Origin: Chrysemys picta bellii
Taxonomy: Eukaryota; Chordata; Testudines; Emydidae
Direction: 5' to 3'
Assembly: GCF_011386835.1 (NCBI RefSeq)
Contig: NC_088794.1
Span: 69,822,434 to 69,886,433 of the forward strand
DNA: 64,000 bases
Under the pieces are notes generated by a model that saw nothing but the letters and a program-made list of their open reading frames with translations, made no database searches and was not told the origin of the DNA. Positions 48,401 through 55,622 of the stretch are shown piece after piece. Positions within the stretch are counted from its first letter, which is position 1. Every line of letters begins with the position of its first letter. The translations under genes and the position numbers were made by a program.

Positions 48401-51400
48401 TTTGGTAAATGTTAGTACAAATTAGGACTATATATGCAAAAAATACTGAACATAAGCAGTTATGAAAATGCGATGCTCTAAAAACACAGTATACAGCTAG
48501 CAACAAAGAGTCCTGTGGCACCTTATAGACTAACAGGTGAATTGGAGCATAAGCTTTTGTGGGTGAATACCCACTTCGTCAGATGCAAGCTTATGCTCCA
48601 ATACATCTGTTAGTCTATAAGGTGCCACAGGACTCTTTGTTGCTTTTTACAGATCCAGACTAACACGGCTACACCTCTGATAGTATACAACTAGACATTT
48701 TAAAACTAGAATCCTGCTTTTTAACAAACAAGGTAAAGATATCTCTTTCAATGTAATTTTGGCAGTTACACTCACCTGCTCATATTTTCATCCATTGTAA
48801 ACAAACCATAGAGAAAACAGATTAAGCCAACCACTGCTGCAAAGAACAGCATTTCTGTGTAGAAACCCAGCCAGGCAAAATAGATTCCAATCTTCTCTCC
48901 ATAGTACTTCCTGCACACAAAGAATACAATTGGGTAGACAAACACACAAAGACTGCAAATCTCAAAAGGCAAAACTAGCAAGACCCAAGCAAAACTAAAG
49001 ACAATGGGCCAACGTTTGACCCCACCAAATAATAAATCCAATGATTTATGCTGTATAAATGAGATCTGAATCTAGCTCATAAATGAGAGCTACAATGAAC
49101 AAGCACAACACATGGACCTTATTTAGGGAACAGATGAAGCTACCCCTTGCTTTCCCCTCAAGGAATACCTTGCTTAAGGAACTCTTTTCCCCACTCTCAA
49201 TGAAAATACAGATTTACCTGTGTTAGGCACCAAAAGGGGATAGCAGAGTATAAAATTTAACGGTTCACAATGGCTCCAAATGGATCATTTTAAAAGAACT
49301 GGATATTTATCATAACACAGGCAACAAGGTGTGTTACTAAAGGAACTAATGGACTAAGGGGACACTGATTGAATCTCAGGCAGGTTAATGCTGGGTTTTA
49401 GGCTTACTTAAGTTATATTTCAGGTTCAGATTCAATGTGCCAAAATCTCATTGACTGTTCTTCAAACATTTCTACCTTCAGCGATGAAAGAGATCAACTG
49501 ATTTTACAAAATACCTGATACTCCTCATATTTTTTTTTCTGCATCTGAAGCAGATCTGGAAAACTGGCCCGTCTACATTTGGCTGGCTTGAATGGCTTTG
49601 GATCTGAGGTAGAGTTTTGCCGTCTCTAATAAAACATACACTGTGTACTCTCAGCACATGTGCCTGTTTAGGCACCTGTTTTCCCTCAAACATTAGAAAG
49701 GAATAAAAAGCCCCAGGAGGAACAAATCACAAATGAATGCAGTGAAAACCAATGAAATGTGGCCAAGTGCAATGAACACTTCACAGCCCATATCTTACCT
49801 AATGAGATCCAAAGGCTGCTCCTTGTAAAACCGTAAAAACCTGGCCCATTCCATGTACAATGTGTATCTCTCATTGTCACAGTTTGGATCATTTGCCTTC
49901 TTCCAGTATTGGCACTGTGTGGATGTGCACAGATCAGAGGAGAGACAAAGAAACTCATCAGTAGACTAACACATTACACTAAAATATGCAAATCTTAACA
50001 GCAACACCTCCTGGGTGAGTTTTAGGGCCAGCTAAAATTACTTGGTGCTCAACATCATAACTCAACCAAAGAATAGCCCTTTCAACACACAATATTTTAA
50101 AATATATGTACCCATAGACCACTTGTCAAAATGAAAGGCCTGCATACATTAGACGTTAAGGAAAATTGCACTGATATAGCTATTCGGTGTAAACTCTTAA
50201 TGTAGGGATGCTGCACTTCTGGAAAATGGGCCTTGCACTTCTGATTTCTTCTAGTAAGTTACTGGAGTAAGTTGCAGTGGTACAAGCCATGTTTTACATT
50301 GGTGTAGCCTGTCTACATTAGGAGGTTGCAGTGATGAAGCTACATCAGTGTAAATTTTCCTGATGTAGATGAGCCCCAAACAATCCCCACCTCATGAAAC
50401 AGACTCAAGTCCAAATCCCTTGTAGGTCAGAATCAGGCTCTTGTGATAAATTCCGTAATCAAGGACCTTCTACTGAGAGATGCAAAGATATACACATAAC
50501 ACAACGTAAAGCTATTTTGTGTTTCTTCAGAGATTGTTATACTGTGTTTTTCACTGCAGTTTCTGAGGCTATAATGCAAACATCCTCTAAAATAAGACTG
50601 CCACACTAATTCATTTCAATGGTAGGCTGTACTTGCACAGATTTTCCTATTGTATGACAGAATACTAAGAATAAGAAGAGTTTTCTGATCATTTCAGCTT
50701 CCTATGAAATGAATAGGATGGAAGGTCTGGAATGCTGTCAATGTTTTTATTACATTTCTTAAAGCCCCAGCTCCTGGAGTCACATGACTATAGGTATGTC
50801 TACATTCTGAGTTGGATGTGTAATTCCCAGCTCGAGGAGACATACCTGCACTAGCTGTAATTGAGCTAGTTCACTAAAAATAGAGTGTAGCTACATGGTT
50901 TAAGCGGTGGGAGCAGCTAGCCGCCCTGAGTACAATCCCATCCAAGACCCTAGGTACACACTTGGGGCAGCTAGCCCCTCTTGGGGCTCACACCTCCATA
51001 GCTATACTCTATTTTTAGTGCGCTAGCTCAGTCACAGCCAGTAGCAATGTCTCCTTGAGCTGGGAATCACACCTCTAGCTCTAGACATTCCCTTATTGAG
51101 AATTTCTGCTTCTGGTTTTTGTTTTTTTAAAAAAAGGCTTCATTGTTTGTTCAGAAAAAGCATGGAAATATGACCCAAGGGCACCCTACTGGTTCAAACA
51201 TCAGAAAGTAAATTAAAAAGAACCCCAAATATTATATTTTAAATAGCTCATGATTTTTAAGTCAATATCATGATTCTGGGAGCCTCACTCAATTTTCAAA
51301 CTCTTGAGGTTGCTAATACTGGTATTGTGTGTAAAGGCATCAAAATTGTATTTTGGCACCACTGCTGTTATTTATTATTATTGTTTGTGATGTTGCCCAC

Positions 51401-54400
51401 AATGTATGTGCTGCTTGCCAAGCATAAAAATGGCACAGGTCCTACCCTGCCAAGCTTAAAATCTGAAAACCACCAGAATTCCCATTCACCCAAGTAGCTG
51501 GCATCATTCCTTTCAATAGAAGTTTCTGGTTTTCAGAATCTTTCTTTCTCAGATTTGTCTTGTGACAGAAACTTATCAAAGGATTGTCAAAAACAAACAA
51601 GGAAATTAAAAAATAAACAAGTGATTTAAAATGCCACTAGGCATTATAATTATCCTCAAACAATTATTAAAAAACAAATAAGGAATTAAATTAGAGCCTC
51701 ACAAAAACAATAAATTAAAAATACTACTAGGAGGTAAACTTCCAGTGTAATACACTGGTATTTAGAAGCACAGCTCCCTCCTGTTTACACTAATAGGGGC
51801 TGCAGGGCTATATGCAGGTATTCTGTGTTTAAAGCATACCTTGAAGCAGTCGCTCTCAACTCATGGCCCGCATACACAATTGCAGCCCATATGACATCCC
51901 CAGGGTCATACAAGTAGCATATATATTGTGTGAATGCGCATAACACACAGAACACACAGAAAGCTGCATATGCGGCCCACAATGGTAAATAGGTTGAGAA
52001 CCACTGCCCTAAAGCAAAAATCAGAGAAAGCAACCAGACTTTACAATACTGACAGTATGCCACCAGAGGGCATCCTAATGTGGAGAAATGACCACACAAA
52101 ACTTTAGGGCCAAATTTATCCCTGGTGTAACTACTTCAATGGCATTTTATACCACATATAGATATGACCCACAGGGCTCAGCTAAAGATGTTATTCATTT
52201 CCTTGTTTTCATCTGTCTTTGTAATATGTTACTATTATAATTTATCTCACAATGTAAAATAAAAACATTTATAAAATACATTGCAGTGTGAATCACAATA
52301 CTGAACTCTGTGACTGAAAGGTAAACCCAATACACTTGAGTATATGGAAAAGCACTGTAATGCATACAAAAACAGCATAATAGGGCTGGCAGATATTCCT
52401 TGTGCATTACAGGGCAGGAGATCAGAGTGCCTAATAAAAGCTGAAGGGGTTGGGGACCAAATACATTTCGACTGGAAACAGTAATGTCACAGCAAGCAAA
52501 GCAAATGAGGGAAGAAAGCTGGACTGTGCTATACCTTGGGGAATGTAAAGCTAAAATACTTACATCATGGAGAGGGTAAGCAGCTGTGTAGGTGCCATTA
52601 CTTAACAATCTTTTAATTCCAAACTTTTTCTTCCCTTCTTCTGTTCCATAGGGGCACCGTGTTAGGATATAGTACACCTAAAATGCAAACACAGAGAGTT
52701 TAATCCTCTTCTTTTATAATATGGTTTAATACCACATTCCACTGATGGATGAAGGAGCACTGCTGATGGGACTGTCCAATCCCCCTCAAAGGCAATGCAT
52801 TGCAGTAACTGCAATATAGGGGAAATTAGAGGATCCTCAAGGCTCCAGCTGGAACAAGGATGCCCCAGCTGTCCCACCCTGGATGAGAACTGGTTTCTCA
52901 AATGCCATCTGTATTTAGAAAGATACACAGACATCAGATTTCATCACACAACATCCAGCAATACTGTACCATACAGCATCAAAGTAATTGACCTTCTGTA
53001 GATTCAGAACTCAAATGGCTGTCTCAGCTTAGTGTTTGATATGTGATCACACATATCTCCAGTCACCCACCCACTCATAGGACTATGTTACATTCTGCCT
53101 GCACCTGTAAACAGATGGGTTGAGATACGTACTATTCTGTTTCTCCTGGATGGTGAGAAGAAGGTGTTCTCATTGTCAATGAGGTAGAGCTCCTGCCTAC
53201 TTTTGCTGAAGGGTGCTGTGAAGTAGTCTGGTTCAGGGTGCATCACCTTCTCCGGTAGTCTAAATGGTCCAAGCATACAGTCCAATGGGTTCTCTACAGT
53301 AGGGGGAATATCATTTTCCTTGATGGGTGCTTTAATGTTCAGCACTTCAGCATATGTGATCAGAACCTCCCATGGGGCATGGATCTTCACAAAATAAGTT
53401 TTGCCATCTTCAGATTCCTGCACAAGAAGAGTTAAGCCTGAGGTCAAACTGAGGTGCGGGTTTTTTTTGGATTAAAATCAAGCCAGACGGTATCCAAAAC
53501 TTTTCTCTCTTTGTTCTTTTATTATCTTAAAGGCTTACATTGATTCTGAAAAAACAGGAGGAAAAATTTCCCTCCGCCAGAAAGCTTGTATGATTGATAG
53601 TAGTGGGTATCTGTACTCTTTGCACTGATTAGAGGCTTATGAGGAGATTTCAAACTGCATCAAACTTGTACATTAAAGGTCAAATTCTCCAGCCTACTTA
53701 AAGGCCACAGAAGACACTGAATACATTGGAAATGGTGTGGTTCTACAGAGCAGGCTATGCAGGGTATAAAAAACCCACACAGCAGTCAAAACTCCCTGCA
53801 TGCAATGGTGCTGTGCCATCTCCCAGGCAGAGAGGGCAGTTTTAGGATTGGTGTACTGAAACTGCTGGAATTTCTCTGCATATAGTATATGTGAGGGTCT
53901 GACTCTAAAACAGTAATATTTAATCTGGAAAATGTAATATTTAATCCCTGGTTTACTGGAGCCCCATATCTGGGTCTCATGGAATCCATTGGTTTTGTCA
54001 GAAGTTATTTTGCTCCACCTATTCTCAAGTAGAGTAAGGATAACATTGATCAGAGAAGCACTCCCCCTGCTGTCCCAATCATATGAGGCAGAAAAGTAAC
54101 ACTAAACAAATGGACACAACTACCATCCCAAGCCTTTCCCCATCCTGATCCTAATCCCCCACAGGATATGAGTAATTCCCATTGACTTCAACAGATGTTA
54201 CTGGTATGCTGTGCGGAGGTGCTGGAGGAAGAATCTGGCCCAAGCAGAGGTTCCTTTTTACACTGGTCTCCCTATGTAAATGAACTCACGATTCAGTTAT
54301 TTTGGGACCATTTCCTTTTCATTACTGAGTAAACACAATCACTTCCTCCTGAAACACAACAGTTCTCTTCTCACAGTGCTTAGAATAATTATCAAGAAAA

Positions 54401-54663
54401 ATTGCTCCTATATTAGCCTGTTTAACTTCAGTTACTCACATGGTTTGATGTACTGAAATCTCCTAGAACCACTGATACAATGGTGGATAAAATCTTGTCG
54501 GAACAGACCAACAAATGTATTATCTAGCAATCTGAAAATTCAGTTATTTGGTCCTATTTTGCTCATTAGGACGAGAACACGTTTTTTTTTTTACCTTTTT
54601 GTCTTCTGTTTCTAGTTCCAGACCAGCCTTTTGTAGATTCTTCTCAAATTCTCGCCTTCTTTC
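21131..54663 (-). CDS. ANO6: anoctamin-6 (TMEM16F), 17 coding exons, N-terminus outside window
   Basis: Ten-transmembrane dimeric anoctamin of the plasma membrane: a calcium-activated phospholipid scramblase with ion conductance, needed for phosphatidylserine exposure in platelets and other cells. The join of 17 exons (21131-21355, 22937-23042, 24827-25008, 28361-28566, 30247-30377, 30693-30790, 34370-34539, 38462-38684, 39510-39584, 44920-45071, 46949-47009, 47105-47210, 48776-48910, 49799-49914, 52564-52677, 53133-53417, 54595-54663, read right to left) is 2454 nt with every phase consistent: 817 residues plus stop. Human ANO6 has about 910, so roughly 90 N-terminal residues are missing. 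Peptides such as [15 protein letters not shown] and KAHSIGVWQ match ANO6 better than ANO1, ANO5 or ANO9. Calcium-site residues are intact: Asn528 and Glu531 in TM6, Glu574 and Glu577 in TM7, Glu606 and Asp610 in TM8 of the partial protein, at a constant offset of 93 from the human positions I recall. No frameshift or stop. An ANO6-like paralogue cannot be fully excluded. Confidence 0.88.
21361..21386. repeat. (AAAT)n microsatellite at the acceptor
   Basis: About six AATA/AAAT units. On the minus strand it is a TTTA array that takes the place of the pyrimidine tract of the final ANO6 intron, ending five bases before the acceptor AG. Confidence 0.85.
21734..22400 (+). mobile_element. LTR-like element, copy B
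   Basis: Begins TGTAGCAGGGTG like the complete element at 27203-27905 and follows it along its length: GGGCTGTGGC, GAAGCAGCCACAGCTG, a TATA box in CCCTATAAAAGG near 21866, GGCTGCAGGC-type stretches and GGCGGCGCCGTGC at the right. The CT-rich tract is short here. The right end is decayed. Confidence 0.6.
22937..23042 (-). CDS. ANO6: ANO6 exon (YRDYRYPP loop and last helix start)
   Basis: 106 nt; phase 2 entry, phase 0 exit. Encodes [15 protein letters not shown], then [17 protein letters not shown], the start of the last membrane segment. Acceptor AG at 23044-23043, donor GTATGT. Confidence 0.88.
23043..24826 (-). other. ANO6 intron
   Basis: 1.8 kb; carries one GC-rich element with inverted ends (24019-24398). 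Nothing else recognised. Confidence 0.5.
24019..24398. mobile_element. hAT-like non-autonomous element
   Basis: Left end CAGGGGTGACCAAACTT and right end AGTCTGATCACCCCT are inverted relatives. The interior is GC-rich with repeats of GGGCTGAAGCCC type. The left terminus is like those of the elements at 40635 and 62601. No clear target duplication remains. Confidence 0.5.
24827..25008 (-). CDS. ANO6: ANO6 exon (extracellular loop before the last helix)
   Basis: 182 nt; phase 0 entry, phase 2 exit. Begins [20 protein letters not shown], followed by a loop with an N-N-S glycosylation site (YINNSLSVF) and a Cys at the end (FLTC). Donor GTTTGT. Confidence 0.88.
26041..26544 (+). pseudogene. CR1 reverse transcriptase fragment
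   Basis: 167-codon open segment of the CR1 ORF2 reverse transcriptase, with the fingers/palm blocks ending just after YLDFSKA. A single-base frameshift follows (expected serine-lysine-leucine region). It is a remnant of the LINE above, not a host gene. Confidence 0.8.
27203..27905 (+). mobile_element. solo LTR-like element, copy A
   Basis: A 703-bp insert with TG...CA ends (TGTAGCAGGG to CCGTCACA) and a GGGGG duplication on both sides (27198-27202 and 27906-27910). Removing it rejoins the CR1 text CCTGAAC/GGGGGTTCC. It holds a TATA-like CTTATAAGAGG near 27335 and a (CT)n tract at 27371-27404. No internal coding region, so it is read as a solo LTR of an LTR retroelement; family not identified. 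Confidence 0.65.
27371..27404. repeat. (CT)17 microsatellite
   Basis: Uninterrupted TC dinucleotide array inside the solo LTR. It gives rise to the Ser-Leu runs in open frames that cross it. Confidence 0.95.
28361..28566 (-). CDS. ANO6: ANO6 exon (TM7-TM8, calcium site)
   Basis: 206 nt; phase 1 entry, phase 0 exit. Encodes [20 protein letters not shown] and then [13 protein letters not shown], with the Glu and Asp of the TM8 calcium site, and [12 protein letters not shown]. Almost identical to mammalian ANO6 by eye. Confidence 0.92.
28567..30246 (-). other. ANO6 intron
   Basis: 1.7 kb; no repeat or exon recognised. Confidence 0.4.
30247..30377 (-). CDS. ANO6: ANO6 exon (TM6 end, loop, start of TM7)
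   Basis: 131 nt; phase 2 entry, phase 1 exit. Encodes [32 protein letters not shown] and FYEYLEM; the two Glu of YEYLEM are calcium-site ligands. No ATG-started open frame covers it; it was found by reading the third minus frame between the neighbouring exons. Acceptor ACACACACAG, donor GTGAGC. Confidence 0.85.
30378..30692 (-). other. short ANO6 intron
   Basis: 315 bp with GTAAGT donor; nothing else seen. Confidence 0.6.
30693..30790 (-). CDS. ANO6: ANO6 exon (TM6, calcium site)
   Basis: 98 nt; phase 0 entry, phase 2 exit. Encodes [20 protein letters not shown] then [12 protein letters not shown]; Asn and Glu of GNIQE are the TM6 calcium ligands. Donor GTAAGT. Confidence 0.88.
31081..31375. 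mobile_element. foldback MITE
   Basis: Ends with CTATCTACACTGCA on the left and GCAGACATACCCC on the right. The inner arms carry CCCAGCTCAAGGAGAC...CACTAAAAATAG and an inverted, more decayed return. Same family as 50791-51092. Confidence 0.5.
31545..32175. repeat. long inverted repeat (foldback)
   Basis: 31545-31588 is the near-exact reverse complement of 32132-32175 (the arm starts CTGGATGTATTTAGCACTTC and ends GCTGTTTG; one mismatch). Pairing continues inward: CTGCTCCTTAT...GGCCACCATGAGAATTTACT on the left is answered on the right around 32076-32110. Arms are 100 bp or more, the middle about 430 bp and unpaired. Confidence 0.7.
33165..33366 (-). repeat. dispersed repeat, copy 2
   Basis: Inverted relative of 15711-15905 (CTGTTGTCACAGTTTGGGGC, CACCTGTACTTC, CAAGGGCACC, TGCCTCCTGACCAGGG on the minus strand). 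It appears to be part of a longer repeat that starts near 32440. Confidence 0.5.
33402..34105. repeat. composite repeat with four tRNA-like modules
   Basis: Four degenerate tRNA-like blocks in 320 bp. Plus strand 33402-33466 ends in the B-box-like GGGTTCAAATCCCC. Minus-strand blocks at 33480-33536 (TAGCTCATTGAGCAAG, GGGTTCAAGTCCC), about 33608-33672 (TAGCGTAGCAATTAGCGCA, GGGCTCCAATCCC) and about 33680-33722 (CCCAGTGGTTAGAGCATC). The adjoining 33760-34105 has the same TTAGGCGCCTAA-type text as 61120-61460, so both belong to one family. Confidence 0.55.
34370..34539 (-). CDS. ANO6: ANO6 exon (TM5 region)
   Basis: 170 nt; phase 1 entry, phase 0 exit. Encodes [20 protein letters not shown] then [17 protein letters not shown] and RWRNEE. 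Strongly ANO6-like. Confidence 0.92.
36365..36579. mobile_element. Harbinger-like MITE, short relative
   Basis: 215 bp flanked by TTA on both sides (36362-36364, 36580-36582). Ends GGGCACGTCTTCGCT and AGTGTAGACCTAGCA are imperfect inverted repeats. The interior has GTCGAC motifs and a palindrome around ATACGCAACTTGAAGTTGCG. Related in design to the two longer copies. Confidence 0.55.
37384..38245. mobile_element. Tigger/mariner-like non-autonomous element
   Basis: 862 bp with 23-bp terminal inverted repeats that match at 20 positions (CAGTAACTCC at each end) and a TA on both sides (37382-37383, 38246-38247), as in Tc1/mariner elements. Sub-terminal GAAACAATGTTAAA is present near both ends. 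The interior is GC-rich with three related blocks of CCCAGAAAGTCCTAAGCA type. No transposase frame. Confidence 0.7.
38462..38684 (-). CDS. ANO6: ANO6 exon (TM3-TM4)
   Basis: 223 nt; phase 0 entry, phase 1 exit. Encodes [20 protein letters not shown], a loop with [16 protein letters not shown] and [20 protein letters not shown]. Confidence 0.9.
39510..39584 (-). CDS. ANO6: ANO6 exon (25 codons)
   Basis: 75 nt, phase 0 at both ends: [20 protein letters not shown] and TVLFW. Corresponds to the ANO6 EMEPYMPL exon. Acceptor CTGTTGCAG, donor GTGAGC. Confidence 0.88.
40305..40437. mobile_element. short MITE with TCTACACTG ends
   Basis: GGCCTCGTCTACACTG on the left and CCAGTGTAGACACAGG on the right are inverted relatives. 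The interior has a partial tandem copy of GATCAAGGGTG...AAAAAACACAGC. Confidence 0.45.
40635..41268. mobile_element. hAT non-autonomous element, copy A
   Basis: 634 bp; ends CAGAAGTGGGCGAACG and CTGCCCACCCCTG are inverted relatives. Flanked by an 8-bp duplication CTCTAGGA/CTTTAGGA (40627-40634, 41269-41276) that fits the hAT nTCTAGAn preference. Long open frames across it arise from GC-richness and are not genes. Sister copy at 62601-63334. Confidence 0.75.
44920..45071 (-). CDS. ANO6: ANO6 exon (first intracellular loop)
   Basis: 152 nt; phase 1 entry, phase 0 exit. Encodes [20 protein letters not shown] and [20 protein letters not shown], the ANO6-specific acidic/Gln loop. Confidence 0.93.
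45072..46948 (-). other. ANO6 intron
   Basis: 1.9 kb; no repeat or exon recognised. Confidence 0.4.
46949..47009 (-). CDS. ANO6: ANO6 exon (TM2)
   Basis: 61 nt; phase 0 entry, phase 1 exit: [20 protein letters not shown]. Too short for ORF-based detection but bordered by TTACAG and GTGAGT. Confidence 0.92.
47105..47210 (-). CDS. ANO6: ANO6 exon (Cys-rich extracellular loop)
   Basis: 106 nt; phase 2 entry, phase 0 exit. Encodes [20 protein letters not shown] and [15 protein letters not shown]; five cysteines fit the conserved extracellular disulfides and N-T-T is a glycosylation site. Confidence 0.92.
47211..48775 (-). other. ANO6 intron
   Basis: 1.6 kb; the palindromic retroposon at 48501-48681 is the only recognised insert. 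Confidence 0.5.
48488..48694 (+). mobile_element. palindromic retroposon, second copy
   Basis: AGTATACAGCTAG (48488-48500) and AGTATACAACTAG (48682-48694) flank the insert as a 13-bp target duplication with one mismatch. Inside, GCAACAAAGAGTCCTGTGGC...GGAGCATAAGC is the reverse complement of the following GCTTATGCTCC...CCACAGGACTCTTTGTTGC, and the element then runs on to CAGACTAACACGGCTACACC. Same structure as at 16280-16545. Confidence 0.75.
48776..48910 (-). CDS. ANO6: ANO6 exon (TM1)
   Basis: 135 nt; phase 2 entry and exit. Encodes [20 protein letters not shown] and [15 protein letters not shown], the first membrane segment. Confidence 0.93.
49799..49914 (-). CDS. ANO6: ANO6 exon (before TM1)
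   Basis: 116 nt; phase 0 entry, phase 2 exit: [20 protein letters not shown] then [19 protein letters not shown]. Acceptor CACACAG, donor GTAAGA. Confidence 0.9.
50791..51092. mobile_element. foldback MITE, well-preserved arms
   Basis: Outer ends TAGGTATGTCTA and TAGACATTCCCTTA are inverted. The inner arms pair over some 65 bp: CCCAGCTCGAGGAGACAT... GAGCTAGTTCACTAAAAATAGAG on the left against a right arm whose reverse complement reads CCCAGCTCAAGGAGACATT...CTAGCGCACTAAAAATAGAG. Confidence 0.6.
51847..52006. mobile_element. hAT MITE
   Basis: 160 bp; ends CAGTCGCTCTCAACTC and GGTTGAGAACCACTG are inverted relatives. Flanks CCTTGAAG and CCCTAAAG agree at 6 of 8 positions, an old 8-bp duplication. 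Confidence 0.6.
52564..52677 (-). CDS. ANO6: ANO6 exon ([11 protein letters not shown])
   Basis: 114 nt, phase 0 at both ends: [38 protein letters not shown]. Conserved cytosolic N-terminal domain. Confidence 0.93.
52678..53132 (-). other. short ANO6 intron
   Basis: 455 bp; nothing recognised. The donor is GTACGT. Confidence 0.55.
53133..53417 (-). CDS. ANO6: ANO6 exon (N-terminal cytosolic domain)
   Basis: 285 nt, phase 0 at both ends. Begins [20 protein letters not shown] and includes [20 protein letters not shown] and [20 protein letters not shown]. The KIHAPWE and PDYFTA motifs identify the anoctamin dimerisation domain. Confidence 0.93.
53418..54594 (-). other. ANO6 intron
   Basis: 1.2 kb; a decayed short repeat near 54165-54245 and nothing else. 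Confidence 0.45.
54595..54663 (-). CDS. ANO6: ANO6 exon, most 5' in window
   Basis: 69 nt, phase 0 at both ends: [20 protein letters not shown] then DKK. Acceptor TTATCCTCAG, donor GTAAAA. It is the first exon of the gene contained here; the initiator and about 90 residues lie beyond 64000. Confidence 0.9.
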
Positions 54664-54920
54664 CTGAGGATAAATAAAGAGACTTTACTAAAAAAAATGA
54701 AGCTGAGGCAATTTTTACTTCATCTGTCAAAAACTTTAACCCTCCCTGTATCCCTGTGTATAGGGTCTGATCTTGTACCCATCAAAGTCAATACGAGTTT
54801 TGTCATTGCCTAAATAGAAGCAAAGTTGGATGCCAAAGAGTAATTTTTCCCAAATTCTACTTGTTGCCTTTTAATCACCAATCTCTCTCAAAGTAGCTGG
54901 TCCCTGTGTATTGACTTTAA

Positions 54921-55230
54921 GGCCTGGTCTACACTGTCGGGGGTAGGGGGGCGGGAGGGGGAATTGATCTAAGTTACACAACTTCAGCTACGTGAATAAC
55001 GTAGCTGAAGTCGACGTACTTAGACCTACTCACCGCGGTGTCTTCACTGCGCTGAGTCGACTACTGCTGCTCCCCCATCAACTCTGCTTGCGCCTCTTGC
55101 GGTGGTGGAGTACAGGAGTCGATGGGAGAGCGCTTGGGGGTCGATTTATCGCATCTAGACTAGATACGATAAATCAACCCCCGCTGGATCGGTCACTGCC
55201 CGCCATCCAGCGGGTAGTATAGACATACCC
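54921..55230. mobile_element. Harbinger-like MITE, copy 2
   Basis: 310 bp, same family as 2083-2399: GGCCTGGTCTACACT at the left, TAGTATAGACATACCC at the right, and the internal CTTCAGCTACGTGAATAACG palindrome. Flanks TAA and TAG are consistent with a worn 3-bp duplication. Confidence 0.65.
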
Positions 55231-55231
55231 T

Positions 55232-55622
55232 AGGACTAGCTCCCTAGACCAGAGTAGGTGAGCCCAATCCAGCCAATTTAAGAGAGCTGGGCTACACCTG
55301 GTCCTATAAATGCACTGTTAGTGAGCAACTGGGAGAGATGGATTGTGACAGCCAAACTGGAGTGGTGGGTACCTGGAGTAAGGGGCTCACGGAAGCAGCC
55401 CTGGGGGCTGTTGCCCTAAGAAGGGAGCAACTGACAGACTGGTAAACTGCCAGAAGGAGGAGAACTAGAGACTCCTGGGAGGGGTGGCCTGAGGCTAAGG
55501 AATGAGTTAAGATTGTTTTTTGGTTTGTTTGTTAACCAGTTGAGCAAATAAATCTCCTTGCTAAAGACTGAGCACGGCAATGCATGCTTTGGAGCAAAGG
55601 AGAAGTGTGGCCCTGGTGACAG
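55232..55622 (+). repeat. possible LTR-like repeat
   Basis: Has a TATA-like CCTATAAATGC near 55302 and an AATAAATC hexamer near 55550, about 250 bp apart, and ends near TGGTGACA. The organisation resembles a solo LTR, but the borders and duplication are not clear. Confidence 0.3.

Larger units (their letters stand above)
49915..52563 (-). other. ANO6 intron
   Basis: 2.6 kb with a foldback MITE (50791-51092) and a hAT MITE (51847-52006). A weaker MITE-like stretch with CTACATCAGTGTAAA lies near 50280-50380. Confidence 0.5.

Noticed and set aside
48488..48694. Inverted repeats considered as a CRISPR or integron-like array
   Set aside because: This is vertebrate nuclear DNA; the repeat is a flanked retroposon with one inverted arm.
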